The position numbers were made by a program, and so were the translations under genes. A DNA stretch of 64,000 nt from Flavobacterium shii (GTDB lineage Bacteria > Bacteroidota > Bacteroidia > Flavobacteriales > Flavobacteriaceae), in assembly GCF_025847235.1 (NCBI RefSeq), contig NZ_JAOZEW010000001.1:372001-436000 (forward strand), written 5' to 3'. The notes beneath the pieces were generated by a model, which was not told the origin of the DNA, did not search any database, and saw only the letters and a list, made by a program, of their open reading frames with translations. This document shows, in pieces, positions 27,280-36,595 of the stretch. Position 1 is the first letter of the stretch; each line of letters starts with the position of its first letter.

Positions 27280-27316
27280 ATAATCTTTTGGGGCATGAAG
27301 CCCCTAAAGATTATTG
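27280..27316 (-). terminator. Hairpin after the Hint-fibre gene
   Basis: AATAATCTTTTGGGGC pairs with GCCCCTAAAGATTATT (one mismatch) around ATGAA. The minus-strand flank is only moderately T-rich, so it is a partial terminator or a processing site separating fibre from lysis genes. Confidence 0.5.
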
Positions 27317-27340
27317 CAAGTTGCTATTTCTTATTCTCTT

Positions 27341-29749
27341 TTAATTTCCTGGAGCATTTGGATCTTTTTTATCTATTGGTTTACTGTTGTGAACAACAAT
27401 TCCCGAAATAACATAATTATCGACATCCTCAACATCTAATAATGCTACTTCCAGAGGCTCTTCTTTAAATAAGATTGATTCAATAGCTTTTGTTTTTCCA
27501 GCTTTATCAATCAATAACATACTTTGTTCTACATTCTTTGTACATACGTATTGAACGTTTTCACCATCTTGAGAAATTAATAGAGGATGCTCTCCAGTAA
27601 CTTTAATTGTAGCATCTGCTGTTTTAATTTCGTAATAATTTGGCTGTGTACTCGTTCTTTTGGCTACCACAGTTACTTCTGCCTTGGTGCCTTCATCTAA
27701 TTTTCCATTCCATAGCATATAATCTCCCTCAGATTCATCTATCTCATTCGGGAAAGTAAGTCCTTGAAGTTTATCTCCAACTACAATATTTTTTAATTTT
27801 TTTGATTGCCCAGATGCCATTGTTACCAAAGATTCTACATCGAAACAGGAGCCTGATGATGGATCTGTAGCTCCTGTAGCTACATTACTACCTTCAGATT
27901 CATTTCCAGCAGCATCAAAAGCTGTTACCATAAAGTAATATGTTGTATTTGCATCACCCGAAACAGTAGCATAGGTATCAGGAGTTCCATAATTTATTTC
28001 ATAATTTCCACCAGCTACTTTTCTATATACACGATAGCGAACAACCCCTACATTATCCGTTGAAGCATCCCATTCAAGCGTTATAAAACGATTTTCTGTT
28101 GGGTAACATCTTAAGTTTGTTGGTGCTGTTGGCTTAATCGTATCCTTTACCGTTGTGGTTACATATACTGTATTACTAACGCCTAATTGTTTCCCTGCAG
28201 CATCTTGCGCTATAACATAAAAACTGTAAGGTGTTACTGCAGACAATCCAGTAACATTATAGGAAAGAACATTCCCTACTGAGAATGGTAAAGCACCATT
28301 TACAGATACCAGATAATTAGCAACAGTTACGTTATCCGTTGCTGCTTTCCAAGTTAAAGTCGCAGTTGTATCAGTAATCTTCGATACCTCTAAATCTGTA
28401 GGGTTTGTTACTACAGTTGACCCTGTATACTCTATGAAATGAACTACTCTATATGGTTGCATATTTTTATTAATTCCAGATTCTCCTACAGTTGTTGTTG
28501 GTGAAATTAAACCCCATTTATATGATCCTGTTTCAAGACCATTTATACCTGTATTAGGTGTGCTGAATCCATTACAGTCATGACTATGTTCAACAACAAC
28601 AGCATCTTTACTTCCTCCATAATTTCCAATCTTATTTAGAATAGTATCAAAGAGATCTAACCCAACAGGTACTCTTCCTCTTAACGGTACATATTCTTCC
28701 CATCCTTTCGGAAATGGTGCAGTTTTTCCCCAAATAGCAATCATCCCGATAGGTACTGCTGTTGCAGGTTGTTCTTCTAGCTTTATAATACGATTAATCA
28801 GCGAATCGATTAGCGTATTATTTTTAGTGACCTGATTTGCATTATCTATTACTAACAAAGATTTAATAGAATCTGATGTATTTAAATTCTCTAAATATAC
28901 TTTTCCTCCAATCGAAGTATTCTGCCAATCCGAACCGTAATTTAAAGTAAGATTTGTGCTAGTTTGGGTGCTGTTATCTACCAATGCTTTTCCTGTAGGC
29001 TCTGTAGGATGTAGTAATCCTCTTCTGTTTATTGATCCTAACCTTAAATCGGCCACCCTTACGGTTGCAAAACCACCTTCTTTTATATCTAATTTGGATA
29101 ATTTGTAAGAGCTTAAATCTAAATCACCTTGCATAGCTTTTGATCCATTAAGCGGAAGATAGCTTTGATTGATTAGGTTAATATCTGTTTCTATTTTACC
29201 TATGTTTGCTTCAACGGCATCAATATTTGCCTCTATTGTATCAATGTTTGTTTCAATCCCTTTAATAATCGTTTCAATTGCCTCAATGTCTTTTACGGTT
29301 TTGAAATCTTTTAATTCATAATAATATACTGCTAATGCATCAGTGATTGGAGAAGGTATAGGACGATTTGCAAATTCATCCGAACTTATGTATTGTGCTT
29401 CATAATCAAAATAAGCGGTTTGTAATACTCCTGTTCCGTATGTTAAATTTGTACCTGTCCTAGTAGTTTTTAAAAATCCGGTTGGAGTACCTTTTTCAAT
29501 AGGATATAAAATTCCCTGCAGTATTTTTGCACCTGTTTCATCTTTAGGATCTTTTTCTTCTTGATGAATGATAGCCCAGCCTTTCTTGTCGTTTGTTGCA
29601 GGAGCTACGGTATAGTTTTTACCGATCTTGATGCTTAAATGACCTTTTAAAGCTTCGAATAACTCATATCTGTAGGCAGTTTGAAGTCTTTCTAAAGTTT
29701 CTTGCTCGAGAGGAAATCCTCCTGGATGACTAAAATTTACTTGTTTCAT
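27341..29749 (-). CDS. Tail fibre with two FN3 domains and a C-terminal intein-like Hint domain
   Basis: 802 aa. The N-terminal ~110 residues ('HPGGFPLEQETLERLQTAYR') suit baseplate attachment; a short coiled-coil of 'IETNIDTIEANIDAVEANIG' repeats is at ~165-195. A collar-type segment ('PIGMIAIWGKTAPFPKGWEEY') at ~340 is followed by FN3 domains at about 449-535 and 541-625. Residues 635-788 form a Hint domain: Cys635 in 'GSCFDVESLVTMASGQ', block B 'KVTGEHPLLI', and terminal 'VVHNS' with Asn788/Ser789. Only 14 residues follow. It is next to the I-like and J-like baseplate genes, the normal fibre position. Self-cleavage or splicing is predicted from motifs only. Confidence 0.85.
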   Translation of the reverse strand: MKQVNFSHPGGFPLEQETLERLQTAYRYELFEALKGHLSIKIGKNYTVAPATNDKKGWAIIHQEEKDPKDETGAKILQGILYPIEKGTPTGFLKTTRTGTNLTYGTGVLQTAYFDYEAQYISSDEFANRPIPSPITDALAVYYYELKDFKTVKDIEAIETIIKGIETNIDTIEANIDAVEANIGKIETDINLINQSYLPLNGSKAMQGDLDLSSYKLSKLDIKEGGFATVRVADLRLGSINRRGLLHPTEPTGKALVDNSTQTSTNLTLNYGSDWQNTSIGGKVYLENLNTSDSIKSLLVIDNANQVTKNNTLIDSLINRIIKLEEQPATAVPIGMIAIWGKTAPFPKGWEEYVPLRGRVPVGLDLFDTILNKIGNYGGSKDAVVVEHSHDCNGFSTPNTGINGLETGSYKWGLISPTTTVGESGINKNMQPYRVVHFIEYTGSTVVTNPTDLEVSKITDTTATLTWKAATDNVTVANYLVSVNGALPFSVGNVLSYNVTGLSAVTPYSFYVIAQDAAGKQLGVSNTVYVTTTVKDTIKPTAPTNLRCYPTENRFITLEWDASTDNVGVVRYRVYRKVAGGNYEINYGTPDTYATVSGDANTTYYFMVTAFDAAGNESEGSNVATGATDPSSGSCFDVESLVTMASGQSKKLKNIVVGDKLQGLTFPNEIDESEGDYMLWNGKLDEGTKAEVTVVAKRTSTQPNYYEIKTADATIKVTGEHPLLISQDGENVQYVCTKNVEQSMLLIDKAGKTKAIESILFKEEPLEVALLDVEDVDNYVISGIVVHNSKPIDKKDPNAPGN
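27386..27847 (-). other. Hint (bacterial intein-like) domain coding segment
   Basis: This 154-residue segment of the fibre starts with Cys after Ser-Gly-Ser, contains the TxEH block and ends His-Asn-Ser. All residues required for acyl shift, Asn cyclisation and ligation to a +1 Ser are present. There is no homing endonuclease insertion. Length fits bacterial intein-like (BIL) domains and mini-inteins. Confidence 0.8.
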
Positions 29750-29819
29750 TTTTATTTATTTAAATGTCTGTTGTTTTTGTATTATTATTTGTCTGTGTGT
29801 TTTTATTTCACCTTTTAGT

Positions 29820-30479
29820 TTAATCTTCCGGCGAATAAGAATAGGTTTCATAACTTTTTCCTGCCAGTTTATAAAAGTTAAGCAGATTATGAAACTCCAT
29901 ATTGGCTACTTTAATAGGTTCTGTTTTTTGTACAGTTCCGTCTTTGTTTGGCTGGACGACTATAGTCTTATTTGCTATTAAATTTTCCGGAATAAATACT
30001 CTAAAATTTGCGTAGGCAATTGTTGTGTAATCTTTACGATGAGCGAGATAAACAGGTTTGTTGTTTCTGTTTTTGTATTCAGCGTGAGTAAATATTTTTA
30101 ATTGCGGAATCATTAACGGTCCATCTACTAAAGTTCCATCTGGTAATTTAATTCTTGGTTCGTAATACTCTTTGTGCAAATACACATATTGTATAGTAGG
30201 CCTGACCGATTCGTCTATATAAATTAATTCCTCTAATCGTTTTTGCTCTGTGCTTAAATTAGGATTGTAATTTTTAGTTGGATTGTAGGCATCGTTGAGT
30301 ATTTTCTCCAGATAAATAACCTGACCTGTATGTTGCATTTTATATAGCGTTTCTTCATAAATAGTATGAAGTGGAGTCAGCAAAACATTGAGCCAGTCAA
30401 GATGTGTCTTTTTTCTAAGAATAGGTGGAATAAGCCATAACAATAGCTTTTCCCATTTTAAAACGGTGTATTTATTCAT
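29820..30479 (-). CDS. Baseplate protein I-like (Mu gp48/P2 gpI position)
   Basis: 219 aa. 'KLLLWLIPPILRKKTHLDWLNVLLTPLHTIYEETLYKMQHTGQVIYLEKILND' is the opening typical of Bacteroidetes tail proteins lying between the J-like baseplate gene and the fibre. C-terminal residues look like a beta-rich fibre adaptor. Role inferred: baseplate wedge component connecting the tail fibre. Position in order gp25, X/LysM, J, I, fibre supports this. Confidence 0.65.
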   Translation of the reverse strand: MNKYTVLKWEKLLLWLIPPILRKKTHLDWLNVLLTPLHTIYEETLYKMQHTGQVIYLEKILNDAYNPTKNYNPNLSTEQKRLEELIYIDESVRPTIQYVYLHKEYYEPRIKLPDGTLVDGPLMIPQLKIFTHAEYKNRNNKPVYLAHRKDYTTIAYANFRVFIPENLIANKTIVVQPNKDGTVQKTEPIKVANMEFHNLLNFYKLAGKSYETYSYSPED

Positions 30480-30494
30480 TGTATATATATTAGA

Positions 30495-31529
30495 CTATTG
30501 TTTATCTCTGTAAAATGTGTAAGGAATATAGTTTACTTCAACTGTTAGCGTATCCATATCAAAATAACCTGCGTTAGGAATAAAATATTCGATCTTGGTC
30601 ACATCTATAGGATCCTCCGGTTGGTCACTAGGATTTGTTGCCCAGGCGGTTTCAACCTTAGTCAATATTGGAATTTTAACTCCTTGCGCTTTCTGAATTG
30701 CATCAACCAAATATGTTTTTACGAAAGCACCATTAAACTCGATATTTTTTAAATGATCTTTGACAGCATCTAGCACTGGAAATACCTCATTATTTAATAT
30801 TAATGAACCATTTTGAGGATCTAAAGAATCTTCCTGGGTAAAATCCTTGCCCAAACTCCTTAATTGATAATATTCAATGTCTTTTGGATTGATATAAATA
30901 CTTAAAGGGTCGATGTAAACATTTAGGCTCAATTTTAGAATATCCCCTTGATCAGATGTGATGTAAACTTGATTTCCTGCATCTTTAATTTTGGCTATGT
31001 ATTCTTTAAAAGCAAAAAGTTCATTAGGAACGTCGATTCTCGAAATTTTATCACCTTTTACAGTGGCTACTTTTATAAAAACAACCCCAACTTTATTGTG
31101 GAAATAGTCTGAGAAAATTTCTTTTATCTCCTTTTTCGGATTAAGCACCGTTTCTAAGTCAATTTCACTTACGGCACAATGTTTTATTATTTTTGATTGT
31201 TCAATTTGGTCTTCCGAAAGATCTGTAGTGTCAAATTGGTACGAACCATCTTTCCATACCAGCACCATTCCGTTACTCGAATCTGGATCTAAGGGTGAGC
31301 CATAATGAAAATTTAAAGCTTGTTCGCGATACCAGTTTAAAGTGTGTGGTCTTGATATCAGAGCATTTTTTTCTACTATTTTTTCGTGAACCCAAATAGC
31401 AGTAGCGACTATGTTGACCCAAAGATTCCAAATACTTGTTTTTGACTTATTTGTTAAGCCATCCAGGGAGGATTGTTTCCCCTTCTCAATCACAATTTCG
31501 TTCTGTATTTCAGCAATTGTACGTGCCAT
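30495..31529 (-). CDS. Baseplate J-like wedge protein
   Basis: 344 aa. 'MARTIAEIQNEIVIEKGKQS', 'IWNLWVNIVATAIWVHEKI', 'HTLNWYREQALNFHYG', 'IIKHCAVSEIDLETVLNP' and later 'PILDAVKDHLKNIEFNGAFVKTYLVDAIQKAQGV' follow the Bacteroidetes version of the Mu gp47/P2 gpJ wedge. It forms the baseplate ring with the gp25-like protein. It is 15 bases before the I-like gene. Confidence 0.75.
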   Translation of the reverse strand: MARTIAEIQNEIVIEKGKQSSLDGLTNKSKTSIWNLWVNIVATAIWVHEKIVEKNALISRPHTLNWYREQALNFHYGSPLDPDSSNGMVLVWKDGSYQFDTTDLSEDQIEQSKIIKHCAVSEIDLETVLNPKKEIKEIFSDYFHNKVGVVFIKVATVKGDKISRIDVPNELFAFKEYIAKIKDAGNQVYITSDQGDILKLSLNVYIDPLSIYINPKDIEYYQLRSLGKDFTQEDSLDPQNGSLILNNEVFPVLDAVKDHLKNIEFNGAFVKTYLVDAIQKAQGVKIPILTKVETAWATNPSDQPEDPIDVTKIEYFIPNAGYFDMDTLTVEVNYIPYTFYRDKQ

Positions 31530-31721
31530 ATTTTAATTTTTTAATATAGGTTAGCCTGTAAGACATGTGAATATGCTTATAGATACTTGTTTATTTTTTG
31601 ATTGTAAATACTACAGAGAAGTAGTTTTTTTTAGAGATTTCTAAAAAGAGAATTTTAACATTACCCGAAGATTAAGATAGTAAGGACTAACGTTTCCGGT
31701 AATAGCAATTGAGGTTATTTA

Positions 31722-32024
31722 TTAATAAATGATAAAATCATCTTCTATAATCATATAATCAATTCCAGAGAAATTGTCCAGTAAATACTGTTCTTCATCT
31801 GTAATAGAAGTTGCGGGTTTTAAATTTCTAGAATTGTAATATTCTACAATATCCTTTTTAAAGGCTTCTCTGCCTATTTTTAAATCTTCATAAACAGAAA
31901 TATCATCTGTAATATTAAATTGATCATTATCTTCTAAGAGGTCGAATACTTTTTCTATGCTTCCGTACTCTTGCAAGGAGATGTCAAAAATGTTTTGGTT
32001 TTCTTGTGGTTTAATAGTTTCCAT
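31722..32024 (-). CDS. LysM-like tail protein X
   Basis: 100 aa from ATG 32024 (a longer frame starts at 32054 and overlaps the upstream gene by 44 bases). 'KPQENQNIFDISLQEYGSIEKVFDLLEDND', then 'VYEDLKI', reads as a single LysM-like domain, as in gpX-type tail proteins of Bacteroidetes phages. It may bind the hub or peptidoglycan. The C-terminus ends in an acidic/aromatic tail (IIEDDFIIY). It directly follows the gp25-like gene. Confidence 0.65.
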   Translation of the reverse strand: METIKPQENQNIFDISLQEYGSIEKVFDLLEDNDQFNITDDISVYEDLKIGREAFKKDIVEYYNSRNLKPATSITDEEQYLLDNFSGIDYMIIEDDFIIY

Positions 32025-32298
32025 CGATTTTAATGTTTTGTAAATCGTTAACATCTAGTGTTTTTACATAAAAGTTGTCGTACGATAATTGTTTATCTAT
32101 TTCGTTTTCTAGTCTTAACCTGGATGTTGCATCTGGGCCGTTGATGTGTTTTTTGATTCCTACTCCAAGAATAGGAAACTCTTTATAACTTCCTTTCTGG
32201 CTTAACAATAGATGTTCTATGTTTTGCTGATCTGCCTCTTTAATGGCAAAATCTCCTTTTGTGATTAACAAGTCTTCATCTATGATAAAATCTTTCAT
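32011..32298 (-). CDS. Baseplate wedge protein, GPW/gp25 family
   Basis: 95 aa. 'DEDLLITKGDFAIKEADQQNIEHLLLSQKGSYKEFPILGVGIKKHING' contains the gp25 core (QN...LL...G..(+)..P..G.G). It initiates baseplate wedge assembly and nucleates the sheath. It is the first gene after promoter motif P1 and heads the distal operon gp25, X-like, J-like, I-like, fibre, membrane protein, holin. Confidence 0.85.
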   Translation of the reverse strand: MKDFIIDEDLLITKGDFAIKEADQQNIEHLLLSQKGSYKEFPILGVGIKKHINGPDATSRLRLENEIDKQLSYDNFYVKTLDVNDLQNIKIDGNY

Positions 32299-32386
32299 AT
32301 GTCGTTATTATTTGTTGTTTTATTAATTATTTTCTCCTTTTGAATTTGCGCGCCATATTCAAAAGATGATGTCTTATTTGAGACTG

Positions 32387-32448
32387 TAAAAATACGCTAT
32401 GCTTTGTCTTTTACCAAGATATTAAGGGTTAGGAATCAGTAGTTTCAG
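32387..32448 (-). promoter_or_regulatory. Tail-regulon promoter P1 (gp25 operon)
   Basis: On the minus strand CTGAAACTACTG (32448-32437) is followed after 42 bases by a -7-like box TATTTTTA (32394-32387), within TATTTTTACAG. The gene start is 89 bases further on. The same arrangement is found at six other places in this cluster. Confidence 0.7.
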
Positions 32449-32533
32449 CAAGTTAAAAACCTAAAATAAAAACCTAACTAACAATACATTAAAAACAAAA
32501 ACCTTAATATTTTACAAGTTAAAAATACCCCTT

Positions 32534-32866
32534 TTAAACACTTGGAATAATTATCTCGATAATAAATTTAAAAATTGTTTTTACAATATTATTTTTAAGT
32601 GTATTCAGTTTTATTTTTGATATTCCGGCAGTTTGAAGCGCTTGTAATGCAACTAAATCGAGCTGACTTTTTAATAACCATTCTAATTCTTCTTCGGTTA
32701 AATCTCCAGAAGCGAAAAGAATGATCCAGCGCTCCAGTTTTTCTTTGGATGTTTCCAAAAATGTATTTAGATCTTTCTCTAATTCGGGTTTATTGTCTTT
32801 ATAACTTTTTGTTATAATCGTCTTTAATTTACTTTTTAACTCTTCTATTAATTGATCGTTATTCAT
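32534..32866 (-). CDS. Small helical protein of the lysis module
   Basis: 110 aa, all helical: 'QLIEELKSKLKTIITKSYKDNKPELEKDLNTFLETSKEKLERWIILFASGDLTEEELEWLLKSQLDL' and a hydrophobic C-terminal end ('IVKTIFKFIIEIIIPSV'). Similar small proteins accompany endolysin genes in Bacteroidetes tail clusters, with no assigned role. It is 4 bases behind the lipoprotein gene and 235 bases before promoter P1's gene. Confidence 0.6.
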   Translation of the reverse strand: MNNDQLIEELKSKLKTIITKSYKDNKPELEKDLNTFLETSKEKLERWIILFASGDLTEEELEWLLKSQLDLVALQALQTAGISKIKLNTLKNNIVKTIFKFIIEIIIPSV

Positions 32867-32870
32867 AGTT

Positions 32871-33341
32871 TTAAGTATTGCTGTTGATTAAATCTAAAAG
32901 TGCATCCTTTGACTCTTTGTCTTTTTTTACTTCATATTGAATCAGTAAATCCAAAGCATTTAAAACTTGTTTTTTTGATTCCTCTATAAAAGCTGGAGAT
33001 AAAATTCCTTTCGTTTTCCAACGTTTGAAGAATCCAGCCAAAAGATTTTTTTCTTTATTGTTTAAAATTTTCCACATCGCAAATGTGATTTCGTTATTGA
33101 GTTTGCTTTTTTCGTATTGGGTCAATTTTTCGATATTCAACAATAAGGCTTCAACTTCTTCTTTATGAGTCGTATAAGGCGTAATCCCTTTATTCATTAA
33201 TTTGGTTGCTTCTACTTTTATTTCTATTGTTTTTTGATAAGAATACGGATCGAACGCCGTTGTTTTGGTAGAATTACAAGAAATAATTGCAAAAGAAATC
33301 CCAATTAAAAAAGTGATATATTTTAATTTTAAATGTTTCAT
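32871..33341 (-). CDS. Small lipoprotein of the lysis module
   Basis: 156 aa with a lipoprotein signal ('ITFLIGISFAIISCNSTK', lipobox I-I-S-C). The rest is helical ('NIEKLTQYEKSKLNNEITFAMWKILNN'). It lies between the M15 endolysin gene (4 bases away) and a small helical gene. In phages a lipoprotein at this place is often an outer-membrane spanin; that role is inferred from position and the lipobox, not sequence similarity. Confidence 0.65.
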   Translation of the reverse strand: MKHLKLKYITFLIGISFAIISCNSTKTTAFDPYSYQKTIEIKVEATKLMNKGITPYTTHKEEVEALLLNIEKLTQYEKSKLNNEITFAMWKILNNKEKNLLAGFFKRWKTKGILSPAFIEESKKQVLNALDLLIQYEVKKDKESKDALLDLINSNT

Positions 33342-33345
33342 CTAT

Positions 33346-33828
33346 TTATTTGTATAAGATTACATAGTTTTTTCTGTCGCGTTTTAGCTTGCTGAGAACT
33401 TTCCAGTCGCTATATCCTTTTTTATCAAAATGCGGAAGATCTTTAAACGTTTTCCAGTCACCACCCCAGTTCCAGTTGTTTTTCTTGAAAATTTCTACGC
33501 ATTCCTGCCAATCCGAAATTTGGTCACCATCCCAGTCTTTTGCAGTATCCCACGAAGCCGTTTTTCCATCTATAATTAAACAGATATCTACTGCAAAGCC
33601 ATAATTGTGAATAGATTGTCCGCCTTTTGCATTCGTTACTTTTTTCCCTGGTTTCGTTCTTCCAAAAGCATAAAGATCCTCTTGTTCCTGAAAAGATCTG
33701 AGTCCTTGTGTAATGCGTACTTTTGCTCTTCCGGTTAAGGCAAGATCACATTCTTCGATGATTTTGGCAACTTCTTCCCTAACCGAAGGATGTAGTAAAT
33801 CAATGTGTTTTTTTGTTGTTTGATCCAT
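33346..33828 (-). CDS. M15-family endolysin (L-alanyl-D-glutamate peptidase-like)
   Basis: 160 aa from ATG at 33828; the longer frame to 33852 starts with TTG. M15C features: 'LTGRAKVRITQGLRSFQEQEDLYAFGRTK', the zinc motif 'GGQSIHNYGFAVDICL' (His and Asp ligands), and 'NWNWGGDWKTFKDLPHF' with the third His. It cuts peptidoglycan cross-bridge peptides. No signal peptide, so it needs a holin. It heads the lysis run behind promoter P2. Confidence 0.9.
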   Translation of the reverse strand: MDQTTKKHIDLLHPSVREEVAKIIEECDLALTGRAKVRITQGLRSFQEQEDLYAFGRTKPGKKVTNAKGGQSIHNYGFAVDICLIIDGKTASWDTAKDWDGDQISDWQECVEIFKKNNWNWGGDWKTFKDLPHFDKKGYSDWKVLSKLKRDRKNYVILYK

Positions 33829-34030
33829 ATTTGTATTTATTAAAGATTTCAAATTTTAAGCATAAAAAGCCTTTCTAATTGTTTTAAGACAATCAGAATT
33901 TATAGTATTCTATAAGATTATTGGTGTTGTAAAATTTATTTAAGACTAAAAGAATTGCTTAAGTAAATCCTGAAAATGTTGTTTTTTTGTGATCGCAATC
34001 TTGATGGAATAAGTGCTTTTAATTATACTG

Positions 34031-34092
34031 TAAAAATACGCCTAAATAGCGCGTTGTAAAAATAATATGAAGTTGTAAATCAGTAATTTCAG
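34031..34092 (-). promoter_or_regulatory. Tail-regulon promoter P2 (lysis genes)
   Basis: Minus strand: CTGAAATTACTG (34092-34081), 42 bases, then TATTTTTA (34038-34031) in GTATTTTTACAG. The ATG of the endolysin is 203 bases beyond. The spacing is identical to P1, P3, P5 and P7. Confidence 0.7.
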
Positions 34093-34156
34093 TAGAGAAT
34101 TTTGTGCTTTTTTGGGTTTTATTTTGTAGATAAAAATGGAAAATAATAGCAAAAAA

Positions 34157-34189
34157 AATCCCGTTTTTCTAATTAAGAAAAACGGGATT
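34157..34189 (-). terminator. Rho-independent terminator
   Basis: A perfect 14-bp stem AATCCCGTTTTTCT with its complement around AATTA. On the minus strand it is followed by a T run (plus-strand A run 34151-34158). It ends leftward transcripts of the toxin/IS region before promoter P2. Confidence 0.85.
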
Positions 34190-34219
34190 GCAATGAAAAG
34201 AAAATATCTTAAGAATCAA

Positions 34220-35667
<1,448 letters not shown>

Positions 35668-35734
35668 ATATATATATCATTAGATATACCAATTCTTCAA
35701 AAGAGCAGGTTTTAGCATAATCTTCAAAATGTCT

Positions 35735-35950
35735 TTAATCCCAATCAACCTTATCGTAATATAGTTCTTTTCTATTCAGATAATTTTCTTCTGTATGTTC
35801 TAGATTAAAATATAAAAAATCTAGTTTTGGTAAGTTATTCATTGCTCTTTTATATGATATATTTAGAAGTTTGATAAAAAACACCAAATCGAAAAGGTCT
35901 TGGATAAATTTAATTTTTTTTTTAGCTTTATAAATACTTTTGTACTTCAT
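35735..35950 (-). CDS. Small hypothetical protein downstream of the immunity candidate
   Basis: 71 aa from ATG 35950, overlapping the end of the HEAT-like gene by 23 bases. Lys-rich helical start ('MKYKSIYKAKKKIKFIQDLFDLVFFIKLLNISYKRAMNN'), acidic end. No family recognised. The overlap suggests coupled expression with the immunity candidate. It could also be a truncated gene. Confidence 0.4.
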   Translation of the reverse strand: MKYKSIYKAKKKIKFIQDLFDLVFFIKLLNISYKRAMNNLPKLDFLYFNLEHTEENYLNRKELYYDKVDWD

Positions 35951-36560
35951 CCAAATTATACTGAATCCTATTATCCATTTCAATTAATTTTTGAAAAGAA
36001 GTAATATAATCATTAATTAAAGTTTTGTCATACTTTGCTATTACAGGTAATAACTGACTTGACTGATAGTATAATTCATTTTTTAAAGACTCTTCAAGAG
36101 CGTTAATAATATATGGAAGTAATTCTTTTCTAGGTTCTATTTTTAACAAGCGAGACTTTAAATTAGATTCAAAAAATTTAATACCATATAATTTTAATAA
36201 TTCTATAAAATAAGGGATTATTTTTTCTTCATCATCGCTGTTAAAGGTTGAAATATATAAAGCATCTGCTATATAATCGTATACATTATCAGCGCCCCAA
36301 ATTCTGTGAGGTTCAAATTCATAGTTTCTATCAGGTTGATTTTTTATAAACTCCGTTATACTTTCAAAACCTTCTTTTATATTCCATGCTGTGAGAATTA
36401 GCATGGCTTGATAAGCTATAAATTGATTCTCATTTTTTAATAATTCAATTAATTTGGGGATTCGCTCTACAGGAATTTCTTCTATAATCTGTACTTCATA
36501 TAAGCCAAACTCTTCTGGGACTCCAGTTGAGTATAGCAAGTTTTTTATTTCGTCAGTCAT
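35928..36560 (-). CDS. HEAT-like protein, candidate immunity protein
   Basis: 210 aa from ATG 36560 (the frame to 36581 starts with TTG). All-helical repeats: 'EIPVERIPKLIELLKNENQFIAYQAMLILTAWN', 'ESITEFIKNQPDR', 'EEKIIPYFIELLKLYGIKFFESNLKSRLL', 'ELLPYIINALEESL'. This is the HEAT-type architecture often used by immunity proteins of polymorphic toxins. It starts 35 bases behind the 725-aa toxin gene, the usual toxin-immunity order. Function is inferred from order and fold. Confidence 0.6.
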   Translation of the reverse strand: MTDEIKNLLYSTGVPEEFGLYEVQIIEEIPVERIPKLIELLKNENQFIAYQAMLILTAWNIKEGFESITEFIKNQPDRNYEFEPHRIWGADNVYDYIADALYISTFNSDDEEKIIPYFIELLKLYGIKFFESNLKSRLLKIEPRKELLPYIINALEESLKNELYYQSSQLLPVIAKYDKTLINDYITSFQKLIEMDNRIQYNLDEVQKYL

Positions 36561-36595
36561 CTTTGAAAATTGTTTATTCAAAATTAATTGTTTTT

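Noticed and set aside
32336..32364. Hairpin in the gp25 leader as a riboswitch
   Set aside because: TTTTGAAT and ATTCAAAA arms form a simple stem; there is no conserved ligand-binding architecture, so only a leader stem is supported.
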